A stretch of 57,268 bases of DNA from positions 1 to 57,268 of the forward strand of contig JAJCXX010000105.1 of assembly GCA_029263195.1 (NCBI GenBank), read 5' to 3'. Each line of letters starts with the position of its first letter. Positions within the stretch are counted from its first letter, which is position 1. This document shows positions 7,328 through 15,976 of this stretch, piece by piece. The notes under the pieces were generated by a model that was not told the DNA's origin, searched no databases, and worked only from the letters and a program-made list of their open reading frames with translations. The position numbers and the translations under genes are program-made. This DNA is from Acidimicrobiales bacterium (GTDB taxonomy: Bacteria; Actinomycetota; Acidimicrobiia; Acidimicrobiales; Aldehydirespiratoraceae).

Positions 7328-8772
7328 ACCGTCACCTCGGGATCGCGTGGCAGTTCGAGCGTGAACGTCGACCCTTCACCGGGCTTCGACTCGACGAGAA
7401 TGCGTCCACCATGGAGCTGCGCCACATGGCGAACGATCGACAGGCCGAGCCCGGTGCCACCGGTCTCACGACTTCGGGCGCGGTCAACGCGATAGAAACG
7501 CTCGAACACCCGCTCGAGGTCGACCCGAGGAATCCCAACGCCGTTGTCGCGTACCGAAACAGAGACACTGGTCTCGAAGGTATCCACCGACACGACCACC
7601 TTCGCATTCTCGTCGGAATAGCGCACCGCGTTGTCGAGCAGGTTCGTCAACGCCCTCACCAACTGACGCCGATCGCCGGGGACATGCAGATCGTCAGGAA
7701 TGGGCCCCACATCTATGGTTACCCGGTTGGCCTTGGCGAACGCAGCCGTGGCATCAGCCGACCTACCGACCACGTCTGACATCGACACCGACAACACCGC
7801 CGTGGGCGCATCCTCGAGCCGGGTGAGTTCGAGAAGATCATCGATCACGTGCTCGACGCGACTGGACTCCCTGTGCAGAAGTTCCGCAAGCCGATCGCGG
7901 TCGTCGTCGTCGTCGGCCGCCGAGAGCGCCTCGGCGAGGATGCTCATTGCGGCTATTGGTGTCTTCAGCTCGTGCGAGACGTTGGCCACGAAATCGCGAC
8001 GAATGGCGTCGACCCGGCGCTCCTCCGCGATCGAATCGATGACGGCCATCCCCCGTGCGCCCACCTGCACGGAAGGGTCACTGGGGACACCGATCCGGTC
8101 ACGGGCAACAGCCTCCGATCCCGGCAACAGGCCATCAACCATGAAGCGAACCCGTTCACCGATGTTTCCCGCATGATCACCGATGCGTTCGAAGAAGCGG
8201 CCCACCAGCGCAAGTTGCATTGACTGCTGGGCGTCGAGGCTGCCGCGCCGGGCGTCCTGGATGACCGTCTGGATGTAGGTGCTGTGGAGGTCGTCGAGGA
8301 CATCGTCGAGCTCGACTATCGACGCAGCCAGGCTGGCATCGCGAGCGCTCAGCGACTCGCTGGCCCGACGAAACAGCGTCTGGGCCTGCACGGACATTCG
8401 AGCTATCAAGTCACGAACCTGATCGGCGGGCCTAGCCCCTTGAAGCCTGCCGACCGCCTTGGCAATGTTCGAGGCGAGCGCGGCACTGCGTTCCACATGA
8501 CCGTTGATGAAGAGAGCTGACATCACGAACCGGAGGTCGGTGTCGTCCAGCCGCCCCGACACGAGCACCTCGACACATTGCTCCTCGACACGAAGCGAAC
8601 GCAGATCCATGTCGTCGTCGGCAGCGATGATCGCGTCGGCCAATTCGATGTCGGCGTCGAGCATGGCGGAGGTCACCGCGGCGACGCGCTCGGCGACATC
8701 ATCGGCCATCGAGATGAGTTCAGTCTCGATCTGATCGAGATGACCATGACGGGTGGAGGGGATCTCGCTCAC
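7324..8772 (-). CDS. PhoU-domain sensor histidine kinase (fusion)
   Basis: This cytosolic kinase joins a full-length PhoU domain to a histidine kinase core. Numbering from the GTG at 8772 (482 residues): residues ~8-215 form the PhoU domain with two repeats, the second keeping the signature FERIGDHAGN (~194-203), the first degenerate (ERSAALASN, ~94-102). The HisKA domain has FVANVSHELKTPIAAM with His267; the HATPase domain has LLDNAVRYS (N381), DNGVGIP and GGTGLGLS. I see no transmembrane segment, unlike SenX3 or PhoR. It overlaps the response regulator gene, so the pair forms a two-component system. PhoU normally links the Pst transporter to PhoR; here it is covalently part of the kinase. 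Start is uncertain: a TTG at 8811 is also in frame, and the GTG has a GAAGGA that sits very close. Confidence 0.92.
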   Translation of the reverse strand: MSEIPSTRHGHLDQIETELISMADDVAERVAAVTSAMLDADIELADAIIAADDDMDLRSLRVEEQCVEVLVSGRLDDTDLRFVMSALFINGHVERSAALASNIAKAVGRLQGARPADQVRDLIARMSVQAQTLFRRASESLSARDASLAASIVELDDVLDDLHSTYIQTVIQDARRGSLDAQQSMQLALVGRFFERIGDHAGNIGERVRFMVDGLLPGSEAVARDRIGVPSDPSVQVGARGMAVIDSIAEERRVDAIRRDFVANVSHELKTPIAAMSILAEALSAADDDDDRDRLAELLHRESSRVEHVIDDLLELTRLEDAPTAVLSVSMSDVVGRSADATAAFAKANRVTIDVGPIPDDLHVPGDRRQLVRALTNLLDNAVRYSDENAKVVVSVDTFETSVSVSVRDNGVGIPRVDLERVFERFYRVDRARSRETGGTGLGLSIVRHVAQLHGGRILVESKPGEGSTFTLELPRDPEVTV

Positions 8773-8819
8773 GTCCTTCGAACGGTGGTCATCGCTCTGA
8801 CGGTAGAGCAAAACGGAGT

Positions 8820-8863
8820 GTCAGGTGAACGCCACGGGAGCCGAAGGTGAACATTGGCTGAAC
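8820..8863 (-). promoter_or_regulatory. PHO-box-like element: four 11-nt direct repeat units
   Basis: On the minus strand four consecutive 11-nt units read GTTCAGCCAAT (8863-8853), GTTCACCTTCG (8852-8842), GCTCCCGTGGC (8841-8831) and GTTCACCTGAC (8830-8820). Units 1, 2 and 4 share GTTCA; unit 3 is degenerate. This phasing and the GTTCACC core match the known Streptomyces PhoP box. It lies between the kinase-regulator operon and the divergent Na/Pi transporter, so the regulator encoded next door could control both sides. Confidence 0.8.
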
Positions 8864-8878
8864 ATGCGTCAACCGGTA

Positions 8879-8907
8879 TCGACCGTTGGTCGACGGATTG
8901 TTACGTT
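8879..8907 (+). promoter_or_regulatory. Candidate promoter of the Na/Pi transporter gene
   Basis: TCGACC (8879-8884), a 17-base spacer and TACGTT (8902-8907) fit a weak -35 and a TANNNT -10. The ATG follows after 12 bases and no Shine-Dalgarno sequence is visible, so the transcript may be leaderless or nearly so. The PHO-box-like element ends 15 bases upstream of the -35. This is a sequence-pattern call only. Confidence 0.3.
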
Positions 8908-8919
8908 CCGACCGAACAT

Positions 8920-10056
8920 ATGCAGACCGCCACCGACTCCACCGATCGAGGGTTGCCCACCTGGGCCCGTTCGGTCCTCGTGTTTCTGCTCATCTACGGC
9001 TTCCTCATCGGCGTGTCGCTGCTCGAGAGCGGCATCAATGTCATGGGGGCAGATACCCAGAAGACTCTGTTCTCCAGTGTCGACAATCCCCTCGCCGGAT
9101 TGTTCATCGGCGTTCTCGGAACGGTGCTCGTCCAGTCTTCGTCGGCCAGCACATCGGTGATCGTCGGCCTCGTCGCCTCCGGCGCACTCGGTGTCGACAC
9201 CGCCGTGCCAATGGTGATGGGCGCCAACATCGGTACCACCGTCACCAACACACTCGTCTCGCTCGGCTCGGTGCGTCAGTCCGCCGAGTTCCGCCGGGCG
9301 TTCGCGGCCGCAACGGTGCACGACTTCTTCAATCTGATGGCGGTGGCGATCATCCTCCCGCTCGAGTTGGCCACAGGGGTCCTGTCGGACGTGGCCGAGT
9401 CGATCAGCGACCGGCTCGTTGGTTCAGCAGGGTCGGAGTGGAAGAGCCCGATCAAGAAGTGGGTCAAGGAACCCGTCGGTTGGGTGAAGGACATCTACGA
9501 GGGCGTCGGATTGGAGACGAACGTTCTCGGCACCGTCATGGTGGTGACCGGCCTCCTCATCATCCTTGTGGCACTCACGTTCATCACCAAGAACATGCGG
9601 CAACTCGTGGCTGATCGAGTCGAACGTTCGCTCAACGCGATGCTCGGCGCTGGTGGCGGAACCGTCGCCATGCTGCTCGGCTTGATCATCACCATTGCCG
9701 TGCAGTCGTCGAGCATCACGACCTCGATCATGATTCCGTTGGCTGCGGCCGGTGTGGTCACCCTGCCCAACATCTATCCCGTCACGCTCGGCGCCAACGT
9801 GGGCACGACCATCACCGCCCTACTCGCCGCGCTGGCCGCCAGCCGCCCCGAAGCGCTCACCGTGGGACTCGTTCATACGCTCTTCAACGTGACGGGGATC
9901 CTCGTCATCTATCCGTACAAGCCCATACGCGAGATCCCGATACGGCTGGCCGACGGGCTTGCCAATCTCGCCGTGGAACGTCACCTCGTGGTAGTGATCT
10001 ACGTGGTGGGGCTATTCCTCATCGTGCCCCTCGCCGGGGTCGCGATCCTTCGCTGA
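8920..10056 (+). CDS. Na+/phosphate cotransporter family protein (NptA/PNaS type)
   Basis: A 378-residue membrane transporter that would import phosphate with sodium. It has about eight hydrophobic segments arranged as two inverted repeats, each carrying the family QSSS signature: QSSSAST (~72-78) and QSSSITTS (~262-269), plus paired GANIGTT and GANVGTT motifs. I start it at ATG 8920 because an earlier in-frame ATG at 8854 lies inside the PHO-box element and would add residues unlike a transporter N-terminus. Unlike many bacterial relatives it has no fused PhoU domain; a separate PhoU gene follows 13 bases downstream. The divergent PhoU-kinase gene and PHO box indicate phosphate-dependent expression. 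Confidence 0.93.
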   Translation: MQTATDSTDRGLPTWARSVLVFLLIYGFLIGVSLLESGINVMGADTQKTLFSSVDNPLAGLFIGVLGTVLVQSSSASTSVIVGLVASGALGVDTAVPMVMGANIGTTVTNTLVSLGSVRQSAEFRRAFAAATVHDFFNLMAVAIILPLELATGVLSDVAESISDRLVGSAGSEWKSPIKKWVKEPVGWVKDIYEGVGLETNVLGTVMVVTGLLIILVALTFITKNMRQLVADRVERSLNAMLGAGGGTVAMLLGLIITIAVQSSSITTSIMIPLAAAGVVTLPNIYPVTLGANVGTTITALLAALAASRPEALTVGLVHTLFNVTGILVIYPYKPIREIPIRLADGLANLAVERHLVVVIYVVGLFLIVPLAGVAILR

Positions 10057-10069
10057 AAGGCCGAACACC

Positions 10070-10744
10070 ATGGTCATGTCCTTTTTTCGCAGAGGCGAAA
10101 CCGGCATCGAAGCCATTGCTCATCGCACGGTTTCCATGCTCGGCGATGCCCGCCACAGTTTCGATCTGGCATCCGCCGCGGTGCTGAGCGGCGCCGACCC
10201 CGACGCGGTCGGCGCCGACGTGCGCGACACCGACGAACGCATCAACCGGGCCGAGCAGGAGATGCGGGGAGAACTCGTGGTCCATGCAGCTGTGCACGGC
10301 ACCGAGAACATCGCGGTGGTGATGAGCTACACGCTGCTCATCAAGAAGATCGAACGCATCGGCGATCAGGCCAAGAACATTCTCGACCTTGCCGACGAGG
10401 GAGTGAGTCTCGCCGGCGAACCCGACAGCGACGTTTTGCTGGATCACCGCCGCACGATCTCGACCATGATGAGCGAGGTCGCCGAGCTGCTCAGCGATCC
10501 GGACGAAGAGAAGGTGGCCGACTTCCGCGAGCGCGCCGACGAGCTGCGCCGGGAACTCGAGAACCAGATCCGCGGCTACATGCACTCCGAGGAACCCGCC
10601 AACTACGCCGTGCCCCGGGCCATCCTCTATCGGTACTGGAAGCGCATCGTCGCCAACCTGGCTGGAGTCATCACCAGCGTCACCGAGCCCTTACAACATC
10701 AGGGTTACGTGGACGATGGCGAGACCGACATCACCGACGACTAG
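10070..10744 (+). CDS. PhoU-domain protein, partner of the Na/Pi cotransporter
   Basis: A 224-residue helical protein of the PhoU family. The clearest signature is [14 protein letters not shown] (~residues 88-101), the metal-binding repeat motif; the rest is long amphipathic helices with a region rich in Glu and Arg (~145-170). GAAAGG upstream of the ATG at 10070 serves as ribosome binding site. It follows the Na/Pi cotransporter by 13 bases in the same direction, so it probably regulates that transporter, as the PhoU domain fused to other PNaS proteins is thought to do. Its last codons overlap the convergent pstB stop by 4 bases. This is the second PhoU domain in the locus, beside the one fused to the kinase. 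Confidence 0.88.
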   Translation: MVMSFFRRGETGIEAIAHRTVSMLGDARHSFDLASAAVLSGADPDAVGADVRDTDERINRAEQEMRGELVVHAAVHGTENIAVVMSYTLLIKKIERIGDQAKNILDLADEGVSLAGEPDSDVLLDHRRTISTMMSEVAELLSDPDEEKVADFRERADELRRELENQIRGYMHSEEPANYAVPRAILYRYWKRIVANLAGVITSVTEPLQHQGYVDDGETDITDD

Positions 10745-11592
10745 GTATCGCGACCGGGGGATCCACTCCTCACATACGCGTTGGTACGTTCATCGGCGGG
10801 GTTGGAGAACATCACCTCCGTGTCGTCGAACTCCACGAGTTCGCCTCGGCGCTGCCCAGTGGGTCCTTGGATCCCGGCCATGAAGAACGCCGTTCGGTCG
10901 CTGATTCGCTCGGCCTGCGCCATGTCGTGGGTGACGATGACGATCGTGTAGTCGTTCTTGATCTCCTGCATCAGCTCCTCGATACGGCCGGTGGCAACGG
11001 GGTCGAGGGCCGAGCAAGGTTCATCCATCAGCAGCACGTCGGGATTGAGAGCGATGGCCCGAGCAATGCATAGGCGTTGCTGCTGGCCGCCCGACATTTC
11101 GAGAGCGGAGACATCCAGCCGATCCTTCGCCTCGTCCCATAGGCCCGCTCGCATGAGAGAACCCTCAACGACATCGTCGAGTTTGTCCTTCACCCCGGCG
11201 ATTCGGGGGCCGTACGCAACGTTGTCGTAGATCGAACTCGGAAACGGGTTGGGTTTCTGGAACACCATCCCGATGCGACGACGGATTACGACCGGGTCGA
11301 CCAAAGGGTCGTAGAGGTCGACACCGTGGTAGAGCACCGTCCCTTCGACCACAGCCGAATCGATGAGGTCGTTCATGCGGTTGAGGCACCGCAGCACCGT
11401 CGATTTCCCACATCCCGATGGCCCGATGAACGCCGTGATCTCCCGTTCACCGATATCGAGGTCCACGTCGGAGATCGCGGCGACCGTCCCGTAACGCACA
11501 CCCAACCCGGACAGCTCGAAGACCCGGTTGGCCTTCGACCACTGATCCGGAGGATTGTCGGCGTCGGGAGGCTGATGGTCGTCGTCGGCCAT
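10741..11592 (-). CDS. pstB: Phosphate ABC transporter ATP-binding protein PstB
   Basis: The ATPase of the high-affinity PstSCAB phosphate importer. The 283-residue protein has Walker [10 protein letters not shown], the PstB-typical phrase [16 protein letters not shown] (Q-loop), ABC signature SGGQQQR, Walker [13 protein letters not shown] and the H-loop IVTHDM. The first ~25 residues are extra and rich in Asp and Pro. pstS, pstC and pstA are not in this window: the gene upstream is divergent and the one downstream is convergent, so pstB stands alone here. There is no clear Shine-Dalgarno sequence before the ATG and no GTTCACC-type box in its upstream region. It must pair with permeases encoded elsewhere. 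Confidence 0.95.
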   Translation of the reverse strand: MADDDHQPPDADNPPDQWSKANRVFELSGLGVRYGTVAAISDVDLDIGEREITAFIGPSGCGKSTVLRCLNRMNDLIDSAVVEGTVLYHGVDLYDPLVDPVVIRRRIGMVFQKPNPFPSSIYDNVAYGPRIAGVKDKLDDVVEGSLMRAGLWDEAKDRLDVSALEMSGGQQQRLCIARAIALNPDVLLMDEPCSALDPVATGRIEELMQEIKNDYTIVIVTHDMAQAERISDRTAFFMAGIQGPTGQRRGELVEFDDTEVMFSNPADERTNAYVRSGSPGRDT

Positions 11593-11700
11593 GTTGATCT
11601 GGATTCAGTCCGGTCCGCTGTTACGTATGCCCGGATCGTAATCCGACGGCAGCGCCAGCCCCGACTCCGCGGGGACTCACTGTCAGCACCGACTATCCGG

Positions 11701-11706
11701 TAGCTT
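11701..11706 (+). promoter_or_regulatory. Candidate -10 box of a leaderless LLM oxidoreductase transcript
   Basis: TAGCTT fits TANNNT and sits 6 bases before the ATG at 11713, with no Shine-Dalgarno sequence. That spacing is the common pattern for leaderless mRNAs in actinobacteria. No good -35 hexamer is visible. Confidence 0.4.
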
Positions 11707-11712
11707 CTCCCG

Positions 11713-12645
11713 ATGCCGCACCCATTCAAGTTTTCGGTGAGTCTCGGAACCGTCGGTGACCCCGACTCACTCGTGGCGTCGGCTCGTCGGGCCGAGGAAC
11801 TCGGCTACCACGGCATCAGCCTTCCCGACCATCTCGACGAACAGTGCGGGCCTCTGGTCGGGCTCTCGGCGGCTGCCGCAGCAACCTCCGGCTTGGCTCT
11901 CACCCATCTCGTGCTGGCCAACGACTACCGCCATCCGGTCGTGCTGGCCAAGGAACTCGCCACCCTCGACCTCTTGTCGCGGGGTCGGCTCGAGTTCGGG
12001 ATCGGCGCCGGCTGGCAGACCAGCGACTACCAACGCGCCGGCATCACCAAGGATCGAGCCGGTGTTCGCATCGAGCGTCTGGCCGAGGCGATCAAGGTGC
12101 TCAAGGGTTGCTTCGCCGATGGTCCGTTCGACTTCAACGGCAACCACTACCGGATCGAAGCTCTCGACTCACAGCCCAAGCCGTATCGAAGACCCCATCC
12201 GAGACTGATCGTGGCGGGCGGCGGACCGAAGGTCCTGACCCTTGCCGCCCAGGTGGCCGACATCGTCGGGATCAACTTCGATCTGAGAGCAGGAGCGATC
12301 GGAGCCGAGATCGGACCAACCGGCTCGACCGAAGCCACCGAGCGTAAGTTTGCCGTGATCAGAGAGGCCGCCGGCGACCGGATCGATTCAATCGAGATCC
12401 AGACTCGCGTTCACTTCGCGGCCGTCACCGACGATCGCGACGGCCTCATCGCCGCAATGGCTCCAGGTTTCATGATCACCGCCGAGGATGCTGTCACGAT
12501 GCCCCATGTGCTCTGCGGCACGATCGAGCAGATGACCGACACCGTGAGGACGTGGCGCGATCGCTGGGGAATCAGCTACCTCACATGGTCGGCTGACGCC
12601 ATGGAGCCACTTGCCCCATTGGTCGAGCAACTCGCCGGAAGCTGA
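11713..12645 (+). CDS. LLM-class (F420-dependent) oxidoreductase
   Basis: A 310-residue TIM-barrel protein of the luciferase-like monooxygenase family, the group that in actinobacteria often uses coenzyme F420. Family marks are the opening FSVSLGTVGDPDSLVASARRAEELGY (split here: barrel strand 1 then helix 1), the LATLDLLSRGRLEFGIGAGW segment around residues 88-107 and PRLIVAGGGPKVL around residue 165. It resembles the TIGR03621-type subgroup. The substrate cannot be told from sequence. It is a single gene, divergent from pstB and convergent with the DinB-like gene. Confidence 0.88.
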   Translation: MPHPFKFSVSLGTVGDPDSLVASARRAEELGYHGISLPDHLDEQCGPLVGLSAAAAATSGLALTHLVLANDYRHPVVLAKELATLDLLSRGRLEFGIGAGWQTSDYQRAGITKDRAGVRIERLAEAIKVLKGCFADGPFDFNGNHYRIEALDSQPKPYRRPHPRLIVAGGGPKVLTLAAQVADIVGINFDLRAGAIGAEIGPTGSTEATERKFAVIREAAGDRIDSIEIQTRVHFAAVTDDRDGLIAAMAPGFMITAEDAVTMPHVLCGTIEQMTDTVRTWRDRWGISYLTWSADAMEPLAPLVEQLAGS

Positions 12646-12665
12646 TTCCGGGCGGGCCGAGCCGT

Positions 12666-13241
12666 TCAGGGGCGACGGCCGGTGAACGCCAACAGGCGGG
12701 CGGCAGCGTCGGCGTTCTCGGGTGGTTCGAGCGGCGAATCAGCAAGCACCCCACCGTCCATCACGGCATCGGCGTGCGAGGCCCAGAACTCGAGGCACCA
12801 CTCGGCCAACTCGTCGGGAATCTCGATGTCGCGACCGGTGACACGGCCTATGTCCCAGGTCCGCACCAGGTTCTCGGTTACTCGTTGACCGACGAGATTT
12901 CTCACCGAGAGAAGACCCTGGGGATGCTCGACCGTCTGGTTGATTGCATCGGGTGCCGTCAGGCTCGCGATCGCTCCCACTGCTGTGCCTCGCCAGGTCG
13001 AGACGAGGTTGGGGCCCAGCACGCTCGCGTCGACCTCACCAACTTCGTCGAGTCGGCCTCGGTCGAGAGCGGCGTTGATCTGTGAGTCACCCACCACGAC
13101 CCACGCCACGGTTTGGGCGACGCTCCAACCATCGTCGCCGTCGGTGAGGTCCCATTCGGTGTCGGCCAATTCGGTGATGGTCTCCCCGAGCAACGCCGCG
13201 GCACGCTGGTAGGCCTCGGCCGGTTGGAGAGTCACTCCCAT
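12666..13241 (-). CDS. DinB-fold / TIGR03086-like protein with lost metal ligands
   Basis: This looks like the actinobacterial family related to mycothiol-dependent maleylpyruvate isomerase (four-helix DinB fold). Supporting marks are [16 protein letters not shown], the [14 protein letters not shown] segment and the typical ending [11 protein letters not shown]. In active relatives the first helix carries His (WSVxxLVAHV) and the later motif reads xxHxWDLA. Here the equivalent positions are Trp and Arg, so a metal site is unlikely, and the biochemical role is unknown. I start at ATG 13241, which overlaps the guaA stop region by 10 bases; GTG at 13235 is an alternative. A longer reading frame upstream lies inside guaA and is rejected. 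It is likely co-transcribed with guaB3-guaA. Confidence 0.75.
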   Translation of the reverse strand: MGVTLQPAEAYQRAAALLGETITELADTEWDLTDGDDGWSVAQTVAWVVVGDSQINAALDRGRLDEVGEVDASVLGPNLVSTWRGTAVGAIASLTAPDAINQTVEHPQGLLSVRNLVGQRVTENLVRTWDIGRVTGRDIEIPDELAEWCLEFWASHADAVMDGGVLADSPLEPPENADAAARLLAFTGRRP

Positions 13242-14821
13242 TCGATGGTTCCCGGCGGCTTCGAAGTGATGTCGTAGGCGACACGGTTGATGCCCGGCAC
13301 CTCGTTGATCACCCGGCTGCTCATGGCCTCGAGTACGTCGTAGGGAATGCGGGCCCAATCGGCGGTCATGGCATCCTCGCTGGTGACAGCCCTGATTATG
13401 AGCGGGTAACCGTAGGTGCGTTCGTCGCCCATGACTCCCACCGATCGGATGTCCGGAAGAACCGCGAACGACTGCCAGATCTCGCGTTCGAGCCCGGCCA
13501 GCCTGAGTTCCTCACGCACGATCGCGTCGGCATGCTGGAGGGTCGAGACCTTGTCGGGCGTCACCTCCCCGATGATCCTCACACCCAGCCCGGGGCCCGG
13601 AAACGGCTGACGCAGCACGATCTCATCGGGCAGTCCCAGCTCGGTGCCGAGCTTTCGGACCTCATCCTTGAAGAGGCTGCGCAACGGTTCGACCAGGGCG
13701 AAGTCGATGTCGTCGGGAAGGCCTCCGACATTGTGGTGACTCTTGATGGTGGCGGCGTGCTCGTTGCCGGACTCGATCACGTCGGGATACAGGGTTCCCT
13801 GAACGAGAAACCCGACATCATCGAGATCGGACTTGGCGTCCTCGAAGACTCTGATGAACAACTCGCCGATGGCCTTGCGTTTGGTTTCGGGTTCGGTGAT
13901 CCCCTCCAGCGCGGCGAAGAACCGGACTCCGGCGTCGACGCTGATGAGACGAATACCCATGTGGCGACCGAACGTCTCGATCACCTGGGAGCCCTCGTCG
14001 AGGCGCATGAGCCCCGTATCGACGAAGACGCAGGTGAGCTGATCCCCGATGGCCCGATGCACCAGGGCTGCGGCCACCGCAGAATCGACCCCGCCGGACA
14101 GACCACACATGACGTTTCCGGTGCCGACCTGCGCACGAATCAGATCGACGGCCGAATCGATGATCGACGACATGTTCCAATTGCCGGCGAGGCCGCATCC
14201 GACGTGAAGGAACTGCTCGATGACGTGCTGCCCGTGGGGGGTGTGGACCACCTCCGGATGGAACTGGACCCCGTAGAGACCACGTTCGGGGTGTTCGAAC
14301 GCCGCGACCGGTGCCTCAGCGGTGGAGGCGGTGGCGGGCACGCCTGTCGGGGGATCGACGATCGCGTCGAAGTGACTCATCCAGACCGACTGCTCGAGTG
14401 GCAGACCGTCGAGAAGACATCCCGCCGAAGGCCCGTGGTCGGTCTCGGCGATCGTCAGGGTTGTGCGGCCGTACTCGCCCTTGTCGGTTCGGCCGACGGT
14501 GCCGCCATTTTGCTGGGCGATCAGTTGGGCGCCGTAGCAGATTCCGAGAATCGGAATTTCGAGGTCGTAGACGGCGGTGTCGATTCTCGGGGCGCCTTCG
14601 ACGTGTACCGAAGCGGGGCCACCGCTGAATATCAATCCACCCGGGGCCCGTTCGGCGATCTCCTCGGCGGTGATCGATGGCGAGACGATCTCACTGTAGA
14701 TGCCGGCCTCACGCACGCGCCGGGCGATGAGCTGGGCGTATTGGGCTCCGAAATCAACTACCAGCACCGTCTCGAACGTGCCGTCGCCCCCCGGCGCCGA
14801 TACGTCGGCGCCGGTGTTCAC
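13232..14821 (-). CDS. guaA: GMP synthase (glutamine-hydrolysing)
   Basis: GuaA aminates XMP to GMP with ATP and glutamine. The 529-residue protein has the class I amidotransferase domain first: catalytic Cys in [10 protein letters not shown] and the His-Glu pair in [10 protein letters not shown]. The ATP pyrophosphatase domain follows with the P-loop [11 protein letters not shown], and the dimerisation domain ends in the usual GTIEWE. Length is normal. The GTG start overlaps the stop of the GuaB3 gene (GTGA), so the two steps of guanine nucleotide synthesis are translationally coupled. The downstream DinB-like gene overlaps its 3' end. Confidence 0.97.
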   Translation of the reverse strand: MNTGADVSAPGGDGTFETVLVVDFGAQYAQLIARRVREAGIYSEIVSPSITAEEIAERAPGGLIFSGGPASVHVEGAPRIDTAVYDLEIPILGICYGAQLIAQQNGGTVGRTDKGEYGRTTLTIAETDHGPSAGCLLDGLPLEQSVWMSHFDAIVDPPTGVPATASTAEAPVAAFEHPERGLYGVQFHPEVVHTPHGQHVIEQFLHVGCGLAGNWNMSSIIDSAVDLIRAQVGTGNVMCGLSGGVDSAVAAALVHRAIGDQLTCVFVDTGLMRLDEGSQVIETFGRHMGIRLISVDAGVRFFAALEGITEPETKRKAIGELFIRVFEDAKSDLDDVGFLVQGTLYPDVIESGNEHAATIKSHHNVGGLPDDIDFALVEPLRSLFKDEVRKLGTELGLPDEIVLRQPFPGPGLGVRIIGEVTPDKVSTLQHADAIVREELRLAGLEREIWQSFAVLPDIRSVGVMGDERTYGYPLIIRAVTSEDAMTADWARIPYDVLEAMSSRVINEVPGINRVAYDITSKPPGTIEWE

Positions 14822-15921
14822 AGCGAAACCATCTCGACGGTTTGGAACGACTTGAGGTCGGTGTAGCCACAGGTGGCCATGGCCTTGCGCATTGCCCCCA
14901 TGAGGTTGAGCGAACCTGAATTGTCGGTGGCCGGGCCACCCATGATCTCAGCAAGCGTGCCCTTCGGTTCGGTGCGGATCCGAGATCCGCGAGGCAGATC
15001 TCCCCGAATTGCGGGGGCTCCCCAATGCCATCCTCGGCCGGGCGCTTCATGCGCCGCGGCAAGGGGGCCACCGATCATCACGGCATCGGCACCGATCGCG
15101 ATTGCCTTCACCATGTCGCCGCTGTTGCGCATTCCGCCGTCGGCAATGACATGGCAGTAGACGCCGGTTTCGTCGAGGTGCCTGGCGCGAGCGGCCCGAG
15201 CGTCGGCGATCGCCGTGGGTTGCGGCACCCCGACTCCGATCACTTGGTCGCTGGTACAGCTGACACCCGTTCCGATCCCGACCAGCACACCGGCCGCACC
15301 GGTGCGCATCAGATGAAGTGCGGCTCGATGGCTCGCGCAGCCCCCGACGAGGACGGGGATGTCGAGCTCACGGATGAAGGTCTTGAGATTCAAGGATTCC
15401 GAGATAGATGACACGTGCTCAGCCGATACGACCAAGCTGTGGATCACCAGAAGATCGAGCTCAGCGGCCATGGCAATGGGAGTGAGCTCCGACGCTGTGC
15501 GCGGGCTCACTCTCGCCGCACACCGCACGCCTGCCGCCTTGACCTCGGCAATACGCGCGCCGACCAGATCATGGTCGATCGGTCTGGAGTGGAGTTCGCG
15601 CAGACGAACCATGGCTTCCGGACCGGCCGTTTGGGCCAGTTCGGTGAGCAGGTCGTCGGCATTGGCGTGTCGGGTCCACAGTCCCTCGAGGTCGAGGACA
15701 CCGATGCCCCCCAGGCGACCCATCTCGATCGCCGTCGCCGGGCTGGTGACGCTGTCCATGGCCGAAGCCATCACAGGTGTATCGAAACGGAACGCATCGA
15801 TCTTCCACGAGAGGTCGACATCGCCGGGATCACGGGTTCGGCGGCTCGGCACCACGGCTATGTCGTCGAATCCGAAAGCGGCTCTTGCCGACTTACCCAA
15901 CCCGATCTGAATGTCGGCCAC
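14818..15921 (-). CDS. GuaB3-family IMP dehydrogenase-related protein
   Basis: A 367-residue TIM-barrel protein of the IMP dehydrogenase/GMP reductase superfamily, GuaB3 subfamily (TIGR01304 type). It begins [20 protein letters not shown] and has the flavour of IMPDH active sites: [12 protein letters not shown] near residue 53, the Cys loop [15 protein letters not shown], and the [20 protein letters not shown] phosphate-binding stretch. It lacks the CBS pair of classical GuaB. GuaB3 proteins are found beside a canonical GuaB in actinobacteria and their exact activity varies. Tight overlap with guaA indicates a job in GMP synthesis. No classical guaB is in this window. Confidence 0.92.
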   Translation of the reverse strand: MADIQIGLGKSARAAFGFDDIAVVPSRRTRDPGDVDLSWKIDAFRFDTPVMASAMDSVTSPATAIEMGRLGGIGVLDLEGLWTRHANADDLLTELAQTAGPEAMVRLRELHSRPIDHDLVGARIAEVKAAGVRCAARVSPRTASELTPIAMAAELDLLVIHSLVVSAEHVSSISESLNLKTFIRELDIPVLVGGCASHRAALHLMRTGAAGVLVGIGTGVSCTSDQVIGVGVPQPTAIADARAARARHLDETGVYCHVIADGGMRNSGDMVKAIAIGADAVMIGGPLAAAHEAPGRGWHWGAPAIRGDLPRGSRIRTEPKGTLAEIMGGPATDNSGSLNLMGAMRKAMATCGYTDLKSFQTVEMVSL

Positions 15922-15976
15922 TGTGGGTCCTTTCGGGGCGGCGGCGGTACACGTCCTGCGCTGACAGGGCGAAATC

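Noticed and set aside
11593..11712. PHO box upstream of pstB.
   Set aside because: No GTTCACC-type unit pair at 11-nt phase is visible there.
13532..14866. A 444-codon open frame on the plus strand, antisense to guaA.
   Set aside because: guaA has full catalytic motifs in the opposite frame; the antisense frame is the usual GC-rich mirror and shows no family signature.
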